A stretch of DNA of 64,000 nucleotides from Ignavibacteriales bacterium (GCA_012517155.1 JAAYVN010000026.1:62001-126000), one strand, 5' to 3'; positions 54,189 through 63,261 are shown, counted from the stretch's first letter. Notes: a model not told the origin generated them from the letters alone. Program-made: numbers and translations.

Positions 54189-55751
54189 TTATTTAGCGTA
54201 ACTGATTTTTCTAACTTCCCGGATAACTGTAACTTTTATTTGTCCCGGGTACTCCATTTCCTGTTCAATTTTTTGTGCGATCTCACGGGAAAGTTTATCT
54301 GCTATAATGTCATCAATTTTTTCATGCTCCACTACCACTCTTACTTCTCGGCCTGCTTGAATAGCGTAGGTCTTCGCAACTCCCTGAAAAGACCTGGCGA
54401 GTGTTTCTAGTGTCTCCAGTCTCTTAACATAACCCTCTATTGGTTCTCTTCGGGCTCCCGGACGAGCACCGCTTATTGCGTCAGCTGCTTGTACAAGCAC
54501 AGCAATAGGATGCTCCATATCCATATCTTCGTGATGGGATCCAATAGCATTTACCACGATTCCCGGTTCCTTGTATTTCTTTGCAATCTCATACCCGATA
54601 AGCGCGTGAGGACCTTCGAAATCTTTGTCTAATACTTTACCAATATCGTGTAACAATCCTGACCGTTTTGCTATTACTGGTTCTATTCCCAGTTCTGCTG
54701 CTAAGATTCCTGTTAGGTAGGCAACTTCAACTGAGTGTTGTAGCAGATTCTGACCATAACTTGATCGGTATTTCATCTTTCCAATCAGTCTTACTAATTC
54801 CGGATGCATACCATGAATACCAAGCCTCATCAGAGTATTTTCCCCCTCCTTAAAAATATCCTCCTCAAGTTCCTGTCGAACCTTTTCAACAATCTCTTCA
54901 ATTCTTGCAGGGTGAATTCTGCCGTCAGCAATTAGTCGTTCAAGAGAAACTCTTGCTACTTCGCGCCTGAATTGATCAAATGATGAAAGTATTACAGCCT
55001 CAGGTGTGTCATCCACTATCACATCAACGCCCGTTGCGCTCTCAAAGGAACGGATATTTCTCCCTTCCTTGCCAATAATTCTTCCCTTTAACTCATCATT
55101 TTGGATTTGCACTACAGAGACTGTTGTCTCCACTGCATAATCCGCAGCAGTTCGTTGTATAGCTTGGACAATTGCCTTCTGTGCCTCTTTTTTTGCGTCC
55201 TTTTTTGAAGTCTCGTAAATTTCTTTAACAACTTTTGTTACATCTACCTGCGCAGCTTGAACCATTGACTCCATAAGCATTTTTTTGGCTTCATCAGCTG
55301 TTAATCCGGATATTTTCTCCAGTCTTGTGTTTGTTTCCCCTTCGATCTTTTCAACTTCTTTAAGCCTCATATCCAGGTTCTTTTTGAAATTGTTGAGTTC
55401 AATTTCTCTTTGTTTATTCTCTTTTTCCTTTTTTACTGCCAGGTCTAATTTTTTATCAACGTTTTCCTCCCGATTTGAAATCAGTTTTTCATGCGCTGCT
55501 AATTTCTGCTTCTTCTGATTTACATCATTATCAAACTCAACTTTTTTCTTAAACCATTCGTCCTTTGCCTCAAGAATTTTTTCCCGCTTAATATTTGCTG
55601 CTTCCTTATTAGCATCATTTATTATAGATTTGGCTCTTTCTTCAGCGGCAGCGATACTCTTTTTTCCTACTCTGGAATTGAACATCCAACCCAGGTAGAA
55701 AAAGAGCGCAACAAGAAAAATGATCATTGGTATTAATAGAACAAGATCCAT
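54189..55751 (-). CDS. rny: Ribonuclease Y
   Basis: RNase Y starts mRNA decay at the membrane. The 520-residue protein has one N-terminal membrane helix (about 3-24), a long coiled coil (about 30-190, Lys/Glu/Ala rich), a KH domain with GRIIGKEGRNIRSFE, and an HD domain with QNLLQHSVEVAYLTGILAAE, LLHDIGKVLDKDFEGPHALIG in pieces and GSHHEDMD. It ends VTVIREVRKISYAK as is typical. It lies after 6S RNA and zapA on the minus strand. Confidence 0.96.
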   Translation of the reverse strand: MDLVLLIPMIIFLVALFFYLGWMFNSRVGKKSIAAAEERAKSIINDANKEAANIKREKILEAKDEWFKKKVEFDNDVNQKKQKLAAHEKLISNREENVDKKLDLAVKKEKENKQREIELNNFKKNLDMRLKEVEKIEGETNTRLEKISGLTADEAKKMLMESMVQAAQVDVTKVVKEIYETSKKDAKKEAQKAIVQAIQRTAADYAVETTVSVVQIQNDELKGRIIGKEGRNIRSFESATGVDVIVDDTPEAVILSSFDQFRREVARVSLERLIADGRIHPARIEEIVEKVRQELEEDIFKEGENTLMRLGIHGMHPELVRLIGKMKYRSSYGQNLLQHSVEVAYLTGILAAELGIEPVIAKRSGLLHDIGKVLDKDFEGPHALIGYEIAKKYKEPGIVVNAIGSHHEDMDMEHPIAVLVQAADAISGARPGARREPIEGYVKRLETLETLARSFQGVAKTYAIQAGREVRVVVEHEKIDDIIADKLSREIAQKIEQEMEYPGQIKVTVIREVRKISYAK

Positions 55752-55791
55752 TCAGCCTCCAATTAATCCCTTAAAAAGGGGAGTTATTAAA

Positions 55792-55989
55792 ATCCGCATC
55801 TGCCGGCCAATGCAAACAGGGATAAAACCCAAGATTGCACGGTGGGAAATTTCCCGATTGCTTCTTGCTTCCACTGTCACTTATGTGATTTCCACCTAAG
55901 TGGAAATGAGGCCTGCCTTAGGCATCGAAAGTCAATTTCCCATAAAGATATAAGTTAGTTATATATGTTTTTTGACCGACAGTGCGGTA
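55792..55989 (-). ncRNA. ssrS: 6S RNA (RNA polymerase-binding regulatory RNA)
   Basis: The zapA–rny gap encodes a clear three-part fold on the minus strand. A closing stem pairs CCGCACTGTCGG (55987-55976) with CCGGCAGATGCGG (55806-55794): 12 pairs with one bulged A. An upper stem pairs GGGAAATT+TTTCGAT (55941-55924) with ATCGGGA+AATTTCCC (55858-55844): 15 pairs with a GAC bulge. A hairpin TTTCCAC/GTGGAAA caps the interior. Between the stems lie two unpaired strands, forming the large open bubble that mimics a melted promoter. Length (about 198 nt), architecture and position next to zapA fit 6S RNA, which holds housekeeping RNA polymerase in slow growth. I could not compare it with a covariance model. 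Confidence 0.8.
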
Positions 55990-56023
55990 ATTATTTTGAG
56001 TGGATACGAAAATCTGGCAGAGG

Positions 56024-56314
56024 TTAATCGAGTAACTGAGAATTATTTAAAAGTATCTTTATTCTTTTCATTTTATCATTAGCTTGAATAAAGAACTCTT
56101 TACTTCTGTTCTTTTCCAAAAAGAAATCATATGCAATGTTAAGTGCTGCTATTACCGCAATCGTATGGGTTGGCTGGTCTTTAAGTTCATTCTTCGTATC
56201 ATCCATCATTTTATTAACGTATGCAGCCAGCTCTCTTGCGATATCCTCATCATCAACCAGTAGTGAATACTCCCGGTCGAATATTTTAACTTTTAACTTC
56301 TTTTTTCCTGACAT
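56024..56314 (-). CDS. zapA: Cell division protein ZapA
   Basis: ZapA binds FtsZ and bundles its filaments at midcell. The 96-residue protein has KKLKVKIFDREYSLLVDDED, ELAAYVNKMMDDTKNEL and AVIAALNIAYDFFLEKN, the globular head then dimer helix of the family. The gene follows the small coiled-coil gene by 21 bases and precedes 6S RNA; the same order is common in Bacteroidota. Confidence 0.9.
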   Translation of the reverse strand: MSGKKKLKVKIFDREYSLLVDDEDIARELAAYVNKMMDDTKNELKDQPTHTIAVIAALNIAYDFFLEKNRSKEFFIQANDKMKRIKILLNNSQLLD

Positions 56315-56335
56315 TATTTCGTTTCCACAATAATT

Positions 56336-56650
56336 TTACAACTTGGAAAGGTAGTTATCTATCTTCCCAATTGTAGATGAAATTTTTTCCTTAAGAGCAA
56401 TTCGTATTTCCTCTGGAATCACTTCTTTATTGTCTGTACTGCTCTCTTCGGTAGAATTCATAAATTCAGTCTCAGGTGAACTTATCTGACTTCTCAATGC
56501 CTCATTTTCAGCCTGTAAGTTCTTTAACTGATCTTGTAAGAGGTTATTCTGTTTAAGCAGCTCGTTGAAACGGGATGTTAAAACTTCAACCTGAGTCTCC
56601 AGGAAATCCAGGTCAATCAACAACGATGCATACTTATTTGAATTCGGCAT
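56336..56650 (-). CDS. Small coiled-coil protein between pheT and zapA
   Basis: This is a 104-residue protein I do not recognise by name. Residues about 8-56 form a heptad-repeat coiled coil (IDLDFLETQVEVLTSRFNEL, then QDQLKNLQAENEALRSQI), followed by an acidic Ser/Glu/Thr linker and a C-terminal amphipathic helix (EIRIALKEKISSTIGKIDNY). Size and design resemble ZapB-type division coiled coils, and it stands directly before zapA, but I see no specific ZapB motif. It starts at the codon after the pheT stop. Function in division is inference from position. Confidence 0.6.
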   Translation of the reverse strand: MPNSNKYASLLIDLDFLETQVEVLTSRFNELLKQNNLLQDQLKNLQAENEALRSQISSPETEFMNSTEESSTDNKEVIPEEIRIALKEKISSTIGKIDNYLSKL

Positions 56651-59065
56651 TTAATTACCTCTTAATACAGCATTAAAATTACTTTTTATCTTTTCAATCA
56701 GACCAAAGAAATCTGCATCAATCTCTTCGTCTTTTAGTGTCCTGTTAAAATCGTAATAAACTAGATTAAATGCAAGACTCCTTTTTCCGCTCCCCATCGA
56801 TTCATTCTTATACAAATCAAACAAACTAATCTCCTTAAGAAGTTCCGAAGACGATTTTTTTATAAAATCATTTATCTCGCTGTATTTTACCTTATCATCG
56901 AAAATAAAGGCAAAATCCTTCTGAATTTTAGGAAATCTTAAGAGATCCTTAAACTTTGGAAATGGTCTTTGCACTGATTTTAATTCTGAAAGCGAAAGTT
57001 CAAAACAATACACTTCCTGGTTTATTCCATACTCTTTAAGAACATTCTTGCTTATTGATCCACCAAACCCTATCGGATGAGTTTTGCCGTCTTTCTGGAC
57101 AGTCAGCTCGCATGATAAATCAAAAAGATTATTCTGGGTCGAATAATAGGAATATGAAACGAAATTATCAAGTAAAAAATTCGAAACTATTAAGTTGAGT
57201 ATACTTTTTATGTCAAAAAAATCAAATTTTCGTGGTTTTGTTAGCCATTCTTCCTGGTTTGCCTCTCCTGTAATAAGGAAAAGTGCTTTTTTATCTTCTG
57301 TGAAATCACTGAAAGTCGCAGGCTTAGGATTTACAAGATTAAAAACTGAACCAATTTCAAACAAACGCAAATTCTTTTCACTTACATTAATATTTTTTGC
57401 AGTCATCTCAATCGCTCCCGGGATCAGGGATGTCCTCAACCGGGATAGCTCAATGCTCTGGGGGTTAAGCATTGTTATCGGTTTACCATAAAGTGCCGCG
57501 GTTTTTTCACTCAGCAACGTATTCCCGTATGCTTCATTAAAACCAAGTCCCACAAAAATGTTCCTCAATCTCGAAGCTAATATCGTATCATCATTTTTCT
57601 TTTCTAACGAAATTGCGATTCTCTCTACTGGGGGTATAAAACCGTAACCGTATATCCTGGCGATTTCTTCAATTAGATCTATTTCTCGTTCACAGTCTGG
57701 TCGGAAAAGGGGAGAGTTTACTATAAACTTATCCTCTTTCTTTTCCGTTATTGAAAAACCTAGTGAAGTAAGTATTTTTTCAATTTTATCAGTTTCAATA
57801 CTGTAACCCAAAATCCTTTCAACCTGACTTAATCTTAACGTTATCTGAGGTTCTGATATTTTCTCGGGATAAATATCTATATGTCCCTCAACAACAGTTC
57901 CTCCTGTTAAAGATGCTATTAACTCTGCTGCTCTTTCAGCAGCTTCAAGTGTTATCGAAGGGTTACATCCTCTTTCAAATCTATAGGAAGAATCAGTTGA
58001 AAGTCCAAGCATTTTGGAGGATTTCCTTATCGATGATGGATTGAAATACGCACTCTCGATTAGAATGTTCTTCGTAATTTCAGTAACTTCAGAGTTTTCC
58101 CCACCCATTATTCCCGCAATAGCAACTGGTTTTATCCCATCGCAGATAAGTAAAGTCTCAGGATCAATTTTTCTCTCCTTCGAATCAAGCGTTATAAATG
58201 ATTCAGTACTTCCGGCTTTCCTTACAATTATTTTACTTCCGCTTAGATGCGTCATATCGAATGCATGTAGAGGTTGTCCAAGTTCCATGAGTATAAAATT
58301 TGTTACATCCACAACATTATTGATCGGCCTTAAACCCACCGCCTTTATTTTATCTTTGAGCCAGTCGGGGGAATCTTTCACTGTAACATTCTGAACGATC
58401 TTAGCAGAATACCGGGGGGCCAGTTCTGGATTCTTTATCTCTATGCTGAAAATGGAAGAAGCTGCATTTGAATTGGATAAAGTTGGAAAGCTTGGTAGAT
58501 TAAGCTCTCTGTCGAAAATTGCAGCAAGATCACGCGCAACTCCTGTATGAGAAAGTGCATCGGGACGGTTTGGTGTTATTCCAACTTCAAAAATAATATC
58601 ATTTAGTTTCAAGGCCTCAGTTATTGGCGTCCCCTCCACGCTATCTTCCGATAGCACCATAATTCCCGAATGATCGTTACTTATCATTAACTCGGCTTCC
58701 GAACACAACATCCCAAATGATTCCACCCCTCTTATTTTAGCTTTCGAAAGCTTGAAATTATTTTGTGGAACCACCGCTCCCATTTTCCCCAAAACAACTT
58801 TTTGATTTGCTGCAACATTTGGTGCCCCGCAAATTATCTGCAATGTCTCTTTTCCGTCAAAAACTTTGCACAGAGTTAGCTTATCCGCATTAGGATGCCG
58901 CCCGGCTTCAACAACCTTCGCAACAACAAAGCCTTTATATATCTCGTTCTGATTCTCAAAACTTTCAACCTCCAGTCCGCACATCGTTAGTGTCGTTTCG
59001 ATTTCTCCGAAAGATATGCCTGTGAGATCAACGTATTCTTTTAGCCAATTTAGTGATATCTTCAA
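56651..59065 (-). CDS. pheT: Phenylalanyl-tRNA synthetase beta chain
   Basis: PheT is the large subunit of PheRS (alpha2beta2) and proofreads Tyr-tRNA. The 804-residue protein opens MKISLNWLKEYVDLTG, then the tRNA-binding EMAP-like domain (about 40-150, FVVAKVVEAGRHPNADKLTL), B3/B4 editing domain (about 210-385, VVDVTNFILMELGQPLHAFD), B5 (about 405-475), a catalytic-like core and the FDX-ACB domain at the end (about 710-803). Complete. It follows pheS by 27 bases. Confidence 0.97.
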   Translation of the reverse strand: MKISLNWLKEYVDLTGISFGEIETTLTMCGLEVESFENQNEIYKGFVVAKVVEAGRHPNADKLTLCKVFDGKETLQIICGAPNVAANQKVVLGKMGAVVPQNNFKLSKAKIRGVESFGMLCSEAELMISNDHSGIMVLSEDSVEGTPITEALKLNDIIFEVGITPNRPDALSHTGVARDLAAIFDRELNLPSFPTLSNSNAASSIFSIEIKNPELAPRYSAKIVQNVTVKDSPDWLKDKIKAVGLRPINNVVDVTNFILMELGQPLHAFDMTHLSGSKIIVRKAGSTESFITLDSKERKIDPETLLICDGIKPVAIAGIMGGENSEVTEITKNILIESAYFNPSSIRKSSKMLGLSTDSSYRFERGCNPSITLEAAERAAELIASLTGGTVVEGHIDIYPEKISEPQITLRLSQVERILGYSIETDKIEKILTSLGFSITEKKEDKFIVNSPLFRPDCEREIDLIEEIARIYGYGFIPPVERIAISLEKKNDDTILASRLRNIFVGLGFNEAYGNTLLSEKTAALYGKPITMLNPQSIELSRLRTSLIPGAIEMTAKNINVSEKNLRLFEIGSVFNLVNPKPATFSDFTEDKKALFLITGEANQEEWLTKPRKFDFFDIKSILNLIVSNFLLDNFVSYSYYSTQNNLFDLSCELTVQKDGKTHPIGFGGSISKNVLKEYGINQEVYCFELSLSELKSVQRPFPKFKDLLRFPKIQKDFAFIFDDKVKYSEINDFIKKSSSELLKEISLFDLYKNESMGSGKRSLAFNLVYYDFNRTLKDEEIDADFFGLIEKIKSNFNAVLRGN

Positions 59066-59092
59066 TTTTTTGCTCCGGTTAAAATAAGAAAA

Positions 59093-60115
59093 TTATTTGA
59101 GTGCGGGGAACTGCTTTAGGAATCTGACATCGTTCTCAAAAAAGATCCTTATATCAGTAATATTATATTTTAGTAATGCTATTCTTTCTATACCCATTCC
59201 AAATGCATATCCGGAATATACATCCGGATCCAGATTAACTGATTTGAAGACATTCGGATCCACCATTCCGCATCCAAGTATCTCTAGCCATCCGCTGTGC
59301 TTGCAGATTCTGCATCCTTCTCCCTTACAGATAAAACATGTTATATCCATTTCAGCTGAAGGTTCCGTGAAAGGGAAGTAGCTTGCCCTGAAACGGAATT
59401 TAATATCTGAACCGTAAAACTGCTTTGCAAATGCAACCAGTGTCCCCTTTAATTCTGCAAACGTTACTTTATGGTCAACAAATATTCCGTCAATTTGATG
59501 GAATTGATAATGGCTCCTTGTCGAAACCGCCTCGTTCCTGAACACTTTCCCTGGCATTATTGCTCTCACTGGGGGGGCTTGCTTCTCCATTATTCTTATC
59601 TGTACCGGCGTTGTATGTGTTCTTAAAAGGAAAGTATCATTTATGAAAAATGTGTCTTGCATATCTCTGGCAGGATGATCCGGAGCAAAGTTCAATGCTT
59701 CAAAATTATAATAGTCAGACTCTATCTCTGGCCCTTCATAAACACCAAACCCCAAAGTCTTGAAAATATCTGTTATCTCCTCCATAGTTTGTGTAATTAT
59801 ATGCTTTGAGCCTAAAGGAAGAGCTCGTGCCGGTAATGATAAATCTATCGTTTCTTTGGAAGAACTTCCTGCTGAATCAATTCGCTCCTTTATCTCCTTA
59901 AATGAACTCTCAACAAAATTTTTGAGCAAATTGAGTTCTTTTCCTATAGCCGGTTTATCCTCCTTCGCTACGTTTTTTAGGTCAGATAATAATGCCGGTA
60001 ACAAACCGTTTTTTGAAAGATACTTGATCCTCAAAATCTCTAGTGCTTTTGTATCGCTTACGGAAGCTGATTCGGTTATAAAAGAATTTTTTATTGATAA
60101 GATACGTTCATTCAT
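59093..60115 (-). CDS. pheS: Phenylalanyl-tRNA synthetase alpha chain
   Basis: PheS is the catalytic subunit. The 340-residue protein has an N-terminal coiled-coil arm (about 1-85), motif 2 FRNEAVSTRSHYQFHQIDG, a four-cysteine insertion CFICKGEGCRICKHSGWLEI (common in this family), and motif 3 GYAFGMGIERIALLKYNI. It sits 70 bases after rplT, with a stable hairpin in between (60153-60179) that could reduce readthrough from the ribosomal genes. Confidence 0.97.
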   Translation of the reverse strand: MNERILSIKNSFITESASVSDTKALEILRIKYLSKNGLLPALLSDLKNVAKEDKPAIGKELNLLKNFVESSFKEIKERIDSAGSSSKETIDLSLPARALPLGSKHIITQTMEEITDIFKTLGFGVYEGPEIESDYYNFEALNFAPDHPARDMQDTFFINDTFLLRTHTTPVQIRIMEKQAPPVRAIMPGKVFRNEAVSTRSHYQFHQIDGIFVDHKVTFAELKGTLVAFAKQFYGSDIKFRFRASYFPFTEPSAEMDITCFICKGEGCRICKHSGWLEILGCGMVDPNVFKSVNLDPDVYSGYAFGMGIERIALLKYNITDIRIFFENDVRFLKQFPALK

Positions 60116-60139
60116 GTGATGCCCGTCTGGATGGATTTA

Positions 60140-60179
60140 TAGAAAAGAAATGCCCCCCACTTCTTCTTGAAGTGAGGGG
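60140..60179 (-). terminator. Terminator/attenuator hairpin between rplT and pheS
   Basis: On the minus strand CCCCTCACTTC / GAAGTGGGGGG (11 pairs, one T-G; 60179-60169 and 60163-60153, loop AAGAA) is followed by CATTTCTTTTCTAT. Position between a ribosomal gene and a synthetase operon fits partial termination; the U stretch is interrupted. Confidence 0.6.
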
Positions 60180-60185
60180 ATGGAA

Positions 60186-60533
60186 TTAATTTTGTACATA
60201 GGTTACTAAATCAGAAAAGCTCTTTGGATTCTCAACTGCTAATGCAGCAAGGACTTTTCGATTTATCTTTACACCCTTTGCATCAAGTAGGTGTATTAAT
60301 TTCGAGTATGTTAATCCATACTGACGTGCTGCAGCATTGATTCTTACTATCCATAGCGATCTGAACGTCCTCTTTTTTAGTTTTCTGTCACGATATGCAT
60401 GTACTAGGCCTTTTTCAACTGAATTCTTTGCTACTGTCCATACATTTCCACGAGCGCCCCAATAGCCTTTGGCTCTTTTGAGGACTTTTTTTCGTCTTGC
60501 TCGTGATGCAACTTTGTTTTTTGATCTTGGCAT
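60186..60533 (-). CDS. rplT: Ribosomal protein L20 (50S)
   Basis: L20 is an early 23S rRNA assembly protein. The 115-residue, Lys/Arg-rich protein has the standard opening [20 protein letters not shown] and [11 protein letters not shown], with [20 protein letters not shown] near residue 60. It follows rpmI by 10 bases in the conserved infC-rpmI-rplT order. Confidence 0.98.
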   Translation of the reverse strand: MPRSKNKVASRARRKKVLKRAKGYWGARGNVWTVAKNSVEKGLVHAYRDRKLKKRTFRSLWIVRINAAARQYGLTYSKLIHLLDAKGVKINRKVLAALAVENPKSFSDLVTYVQN

Positions 60534-60543
60534 ATTTCCTCCT

Positions 60544-60735
60544 TTATCCCAGCATTATATTTACACGTTTGAAATCTTGCTCCGATATTAATGTCGTCTG
60601 TCGGAGTTTTCTTTTCCTTTTGGTGCTCTTGGAGGTCAATATATGACTTTTATACGCTTTCTTGCGTTTTATAAGACCTGATGCAGTTACTTTGAACGTT
60701 TTTGAAGCACCACGGTTACTTTTCATTTTTGGCAT
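60544..60735 (-). CDS. rpmI: Ribosomal protein L35 (50S)
   Basis: The 63-residue protein has the family opening [20 protein letters not shown] and [17 protein letters not shown], then VNIMLG. It lies 9 bases after infC and 10 bases before rplT. Shorter than some L35s by one or two residues, otherwise standard. Confidence 0.97.
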   Translation of the reverse strand: MPKMKSNRGASKTFKVTASGLIKRKKAYKSHILTSKSTKRKRKLRQTTLISEQDFKRVNIMLG

Positions 60736-60744
60736 AGCTTTACC

Positions 60745-61278
60745 TTATTTTTTTTTAGTTTTTGTTTTTAATGGAACCACTATTATATTCATGTTTCGTC
60801 CCTCCATTTTCATAGGACTTTCTATTTTTGCAATATCCTTTATTCTTTCTATAAATCTGTTCAATATATCTTCACCAAGATTCGTGTATGCCATCTCCCG
60901 TCCCTTAAACAGAACTGCGGCTTTCACTTTATGACCTTCCTCCAAAAAAGAAATTGCATGTTTAGTCTTAAATTCAAAATCATGAACGTCTGTATTCGGA
61001 TGAAATCGGATTTCTTTTAACAAAGAGATAAATTGATTCTTCTTCTGTGTCTTGTCTCTCTTTTGCTGTTCATACTTGAATTTTCCAAAATTAATAATTT
61101 TGCAGACTGGGGGATCAGCCTTCGGAGCGATCTCTACTAAATCTAGATTTCGTTCATTTGCAAGTCTTAACCCGTCTTTTACTAGAAAGATACCTAATTG
61201 TGTACCATCCTGATCAATCACCCTTACCTTCGGTGATTTGATTTCTTCATTTACGCGAATTTCATCTACTTGGGAGAT
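60745..61278 (-). CDS. infC: Translation initiation factor IF-3 with an AUC start
   Basis: IF-3 binds the 30S subunit and rejects wrong start codons. The conserved N-terminal block (EIRVNEEIKSPKVRVIDQDG) continues upstream of any ATG/GTG in frame, and the frame closes at TAA just before codon ATC at 61278. AAGAGGTG (61290-61283), a good ribosome site, sits 4 bases before that ATC. Starting at ATC gives 177 residues (the E. coli protein has 180). A GTG at 61221 would cut off 19 conserved residues. IF-3 itself discriminates against non-standard starts, so a rare AUC allows self-control, as the AUU does in E. coli. Later marks: PPVCKIINFGKFKYEQQK, KEIRFHPNTDVHDF. Confidence 0.93.
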   Translation of the reverse strand: MSQVDEIRVNEEIKSPKVRVIDQDGTQLGIFLVKDGLRLANERNLDLVEIAPKADPPVCKIINFGKFKYEQQKRDKTQKKNQFISLLKEIRFHPNTDVHDFEFKTKHAISFLEEGHKVKAAVLFKGREMAYTNLGEDILNRFIERIKDIAKIESPMKMEGRNMNIIVVPLKTKTKKK

Positions 61279-61299
61279 TTAACACCTCTTCTTTTGTTG

Positions 61300-63222
61300 T
61301 TAAATTTTATTCTTAATTTCTTCTTTTAATTGAGCCAAAAAGCCCTCCATCTGGAATGTTCCCAGATCTCCAACTTTATGCTTCCTTACCGAAATAGCTG
61401 AGGAATTCATTTCCTTCTCTCCTACAATCACCATATATGGTGTCTTCTGAGATTCCCAGTCACGGATCTTAAAGCCTATCTTCTCATTCCTCTTGTCTGT
61501 TTCACTTCTTATATCATTTTTCAATAGTTCATCATTTATTTTTTCTGCATATTCAAAGTAATTCTGCGATACCGGGATAACAGCCACTTGTACTGGTGAT
61601 AACCAAAGTGGGAAGGCTCCCGCATAATGCTCAATCAATACACCGAAAAATCTTTCCAATGAACCCAGCAGTGCCCTGTGAATCATATATGGACGATGTT
61701 CCTTCCCATCCTCGCCTATGAAAGTCAGTCCGAATCTTTCAGGCAGATTGAAATCAAACTGTATGGTGCTCAACTGCCATTCACGCCGTAATGCATCCTT
61801 GATTTTTATATCAATTTTAGGACCGTAAAAAGCTCCGCCTCCTTCATCAAGTACATAAGGAGTGTTCTCTTTCTCAAGCGCTGTAATTAATGATTTGGTA
61901 GCGCTTTCCCATTCTTCATCATGTCCTTCAATAGCTTTTTCCGGCTTTGTGGCAATATAAAAATTCATATCGCTGAAACCGAATGAAGTCAGCATATGCT
62001 TGCAAAATCTCACCGTACGTATAATCTCCGACTCCATCTGATCCGGAGTGCAGAATATATGCGCATCATCTTGAGTGAATCCTCTCACCCTTAATAATCC
62101 GTGGAGTACTCCGCTCTTTTCATATCTGTACACTGTCCCTAACTCAGCCCATCTCAATGGAAGATCTCGGTATGAGTATAGTTTCGTCTGATAAATCAAA
62201 ATATGGAAAGGGCAATTCATCGGTTTGATATAGTAATCATTCTCATCAATCGACATCTTGGAATACATATTTTCTTTGTAATTTACCAGATGTCCCGATG
62301 TTTCCCATAACCAGCTTTTACCCATATGCGGCGAGAACAATAACTCATATCCATTCCTTAAATGTTCCTGACGCCAGAATTCTTCAATAATATACCTTAT
62401 TCTTGCTCCCTTTGGATGCCAGTATATCAATCCTGCACCGGCTTCATCATGTATACTGAAAAGATCCAGTGCTTTGCCGATCTTTCTGTGATCTCGTTTC
62501 TTCGCCTCTTCAAGAAATGCTATATGATCATCAAGCATCTTCTTCTTTGGAAATGAAATTCCGTAAATTCGTTGTAACTGTTTGTTCTTCTCATCCCCTC
62601 TCCAGTAAGACCCGGATACCGAAAGCAACTTGACAAACTTGATCTTGCTCGTATCGGGTATATGAGGTCCGGTACAAAGATCAGTAAAAGAACCTTCCCT
62701 ATAAATAGATATAACTGCATCATCCGGTAATTCACTCAGAATTTCCAATTTGTAATTATCCCCAACCTTTGTAAAGAAATCAATAGCCTCGGTTTTTGGA
62801 AGTACTACCCGGTTAAAAGGATTTGCATTTCCTGCCAACTCAAGCATTTTATCTTCAATTGACTTAAGATCTTCTTCACTCAGTTTATGTTCAATGTCAA
62901 TATCATAATAAAATCCGGACTCAACTGCAGGACCCACACCAAACTTTGCTCCTGGATAAAGTTCGGTTATGGCATGTGCCATTAAGTGTGATGTCGAATG
63001 CCAGTACGTCTCCCGTCCTTCAGACTCATCGAATGTGAAGAATTTAACTGATGCGTTTTTATGAATGTTGGAGGAAAGATCAACAAGAACCCCATCAAGT
63101 GTCGCCACTAAGGCGGACTCTCCAAGGCGCTGTGAAATTGAACGGGCTACTTCCATTAAGGTCGTTCCCGCTGAATACGGTTTACTGTTCCCGTCAGGGA
63201 ATGTTATTTCTATACTTTTCAT
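61300..63222 (-). CDS. thrS: Threonyl-tRNA synthetase
   Basis: ThrRS charges and edits tRNA-Thr. The 640-residue protein has a TGS domain (about 1-60), the editing-domain H75-STSH79 (HxxxH), and the class II core with the zinc-binding Cys in IKPMNCPFHI, RYEKSGVLHGLLRVRGFTQDD (motif 2) and YMIHRALLGSLERFFG (motif 3), then the anticodon-binding domain (PVQVAVIPVSQNYFEY). It starts 16 bases after the T-run of the tRNA-Val terminator, so it must use readthrough or a promoter within the tRNA. infC follows. Confidence 0.97.
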   Translation of the reverse strand: MKSIEITFPDGNSKPYSAGTTLMEVARSISQRLGESALVATLDGVLVDLSSNIHKNASVKFFTFDESEGRETYWHSTSHLMAHAITELYPGAKFGVGPAVESGFYYDIDIEHKLSEEDLKSIEDKMLELAGNANPFNRVVLPKTEAIDFFTKVGDNYKLEILSELPDDAVISIYREGSFTDLCTGPHIPDTSKIKFVKLLSVSGSYWRGDEKNKQLQRIYGISFPKKKMLDDHIAFLEEAKKRDHRKIGKALDLFSIHDEAGAGLIYWHPKGARIRYIIEEFWRQEHLRNGYELLFSPHMGKSWLWETSGHLVNYKENMYSKMSIDENDYYIKPMNCPFHILIYQTKLYSYRDLPLRWAELGTVYRYEKSGVLHGLLRVRGFTQDDAHIFCTPDQMESEIIRTVRFCKHMLTSFGFSDMNFYIATKPEKAIEGHDEEWESATKSLITALEKENTPYVLDEGGGAFYGPKIDIKIKDALRREWQLSTIQFDFNLPERFGLTFIGEDGKEHRPYMIHRALLGSLERFFGVLIEHYAGAFPLWLSPVQVAVIPVSQNYFEYAEKINDELLKNDIRSETDKRNEKIGFKIRDWESQKTPYMVIVGEKEMNSSAISVRKHKVGDLGTFQMEGFLAQLKEEIKNKI

Positions 63223-63238
63223 TATCTCGAAATTTTAT

Positions 63239-63261
63239 AAAAAACCGGAGTAAACTCCGGT
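63239..63261 (-). terminator. Intrinsic terminator after tRNA-Val
   Basis: On the minus strand ACCGGAG / CTCCGGT (7 pairs, loop TTTA) is followed by TTTTTAT. It stands between the tRNA pair and thrS, whose ATG is 16 bases past the T-run. Confidence 0.88.

Noticed and set aside
61221-61300. infC beginning at GTG 61221
   Set aside because: It would remove the conserved N-terminal block; the AUC at 61278 with a good ribosome site explains the sequence better.
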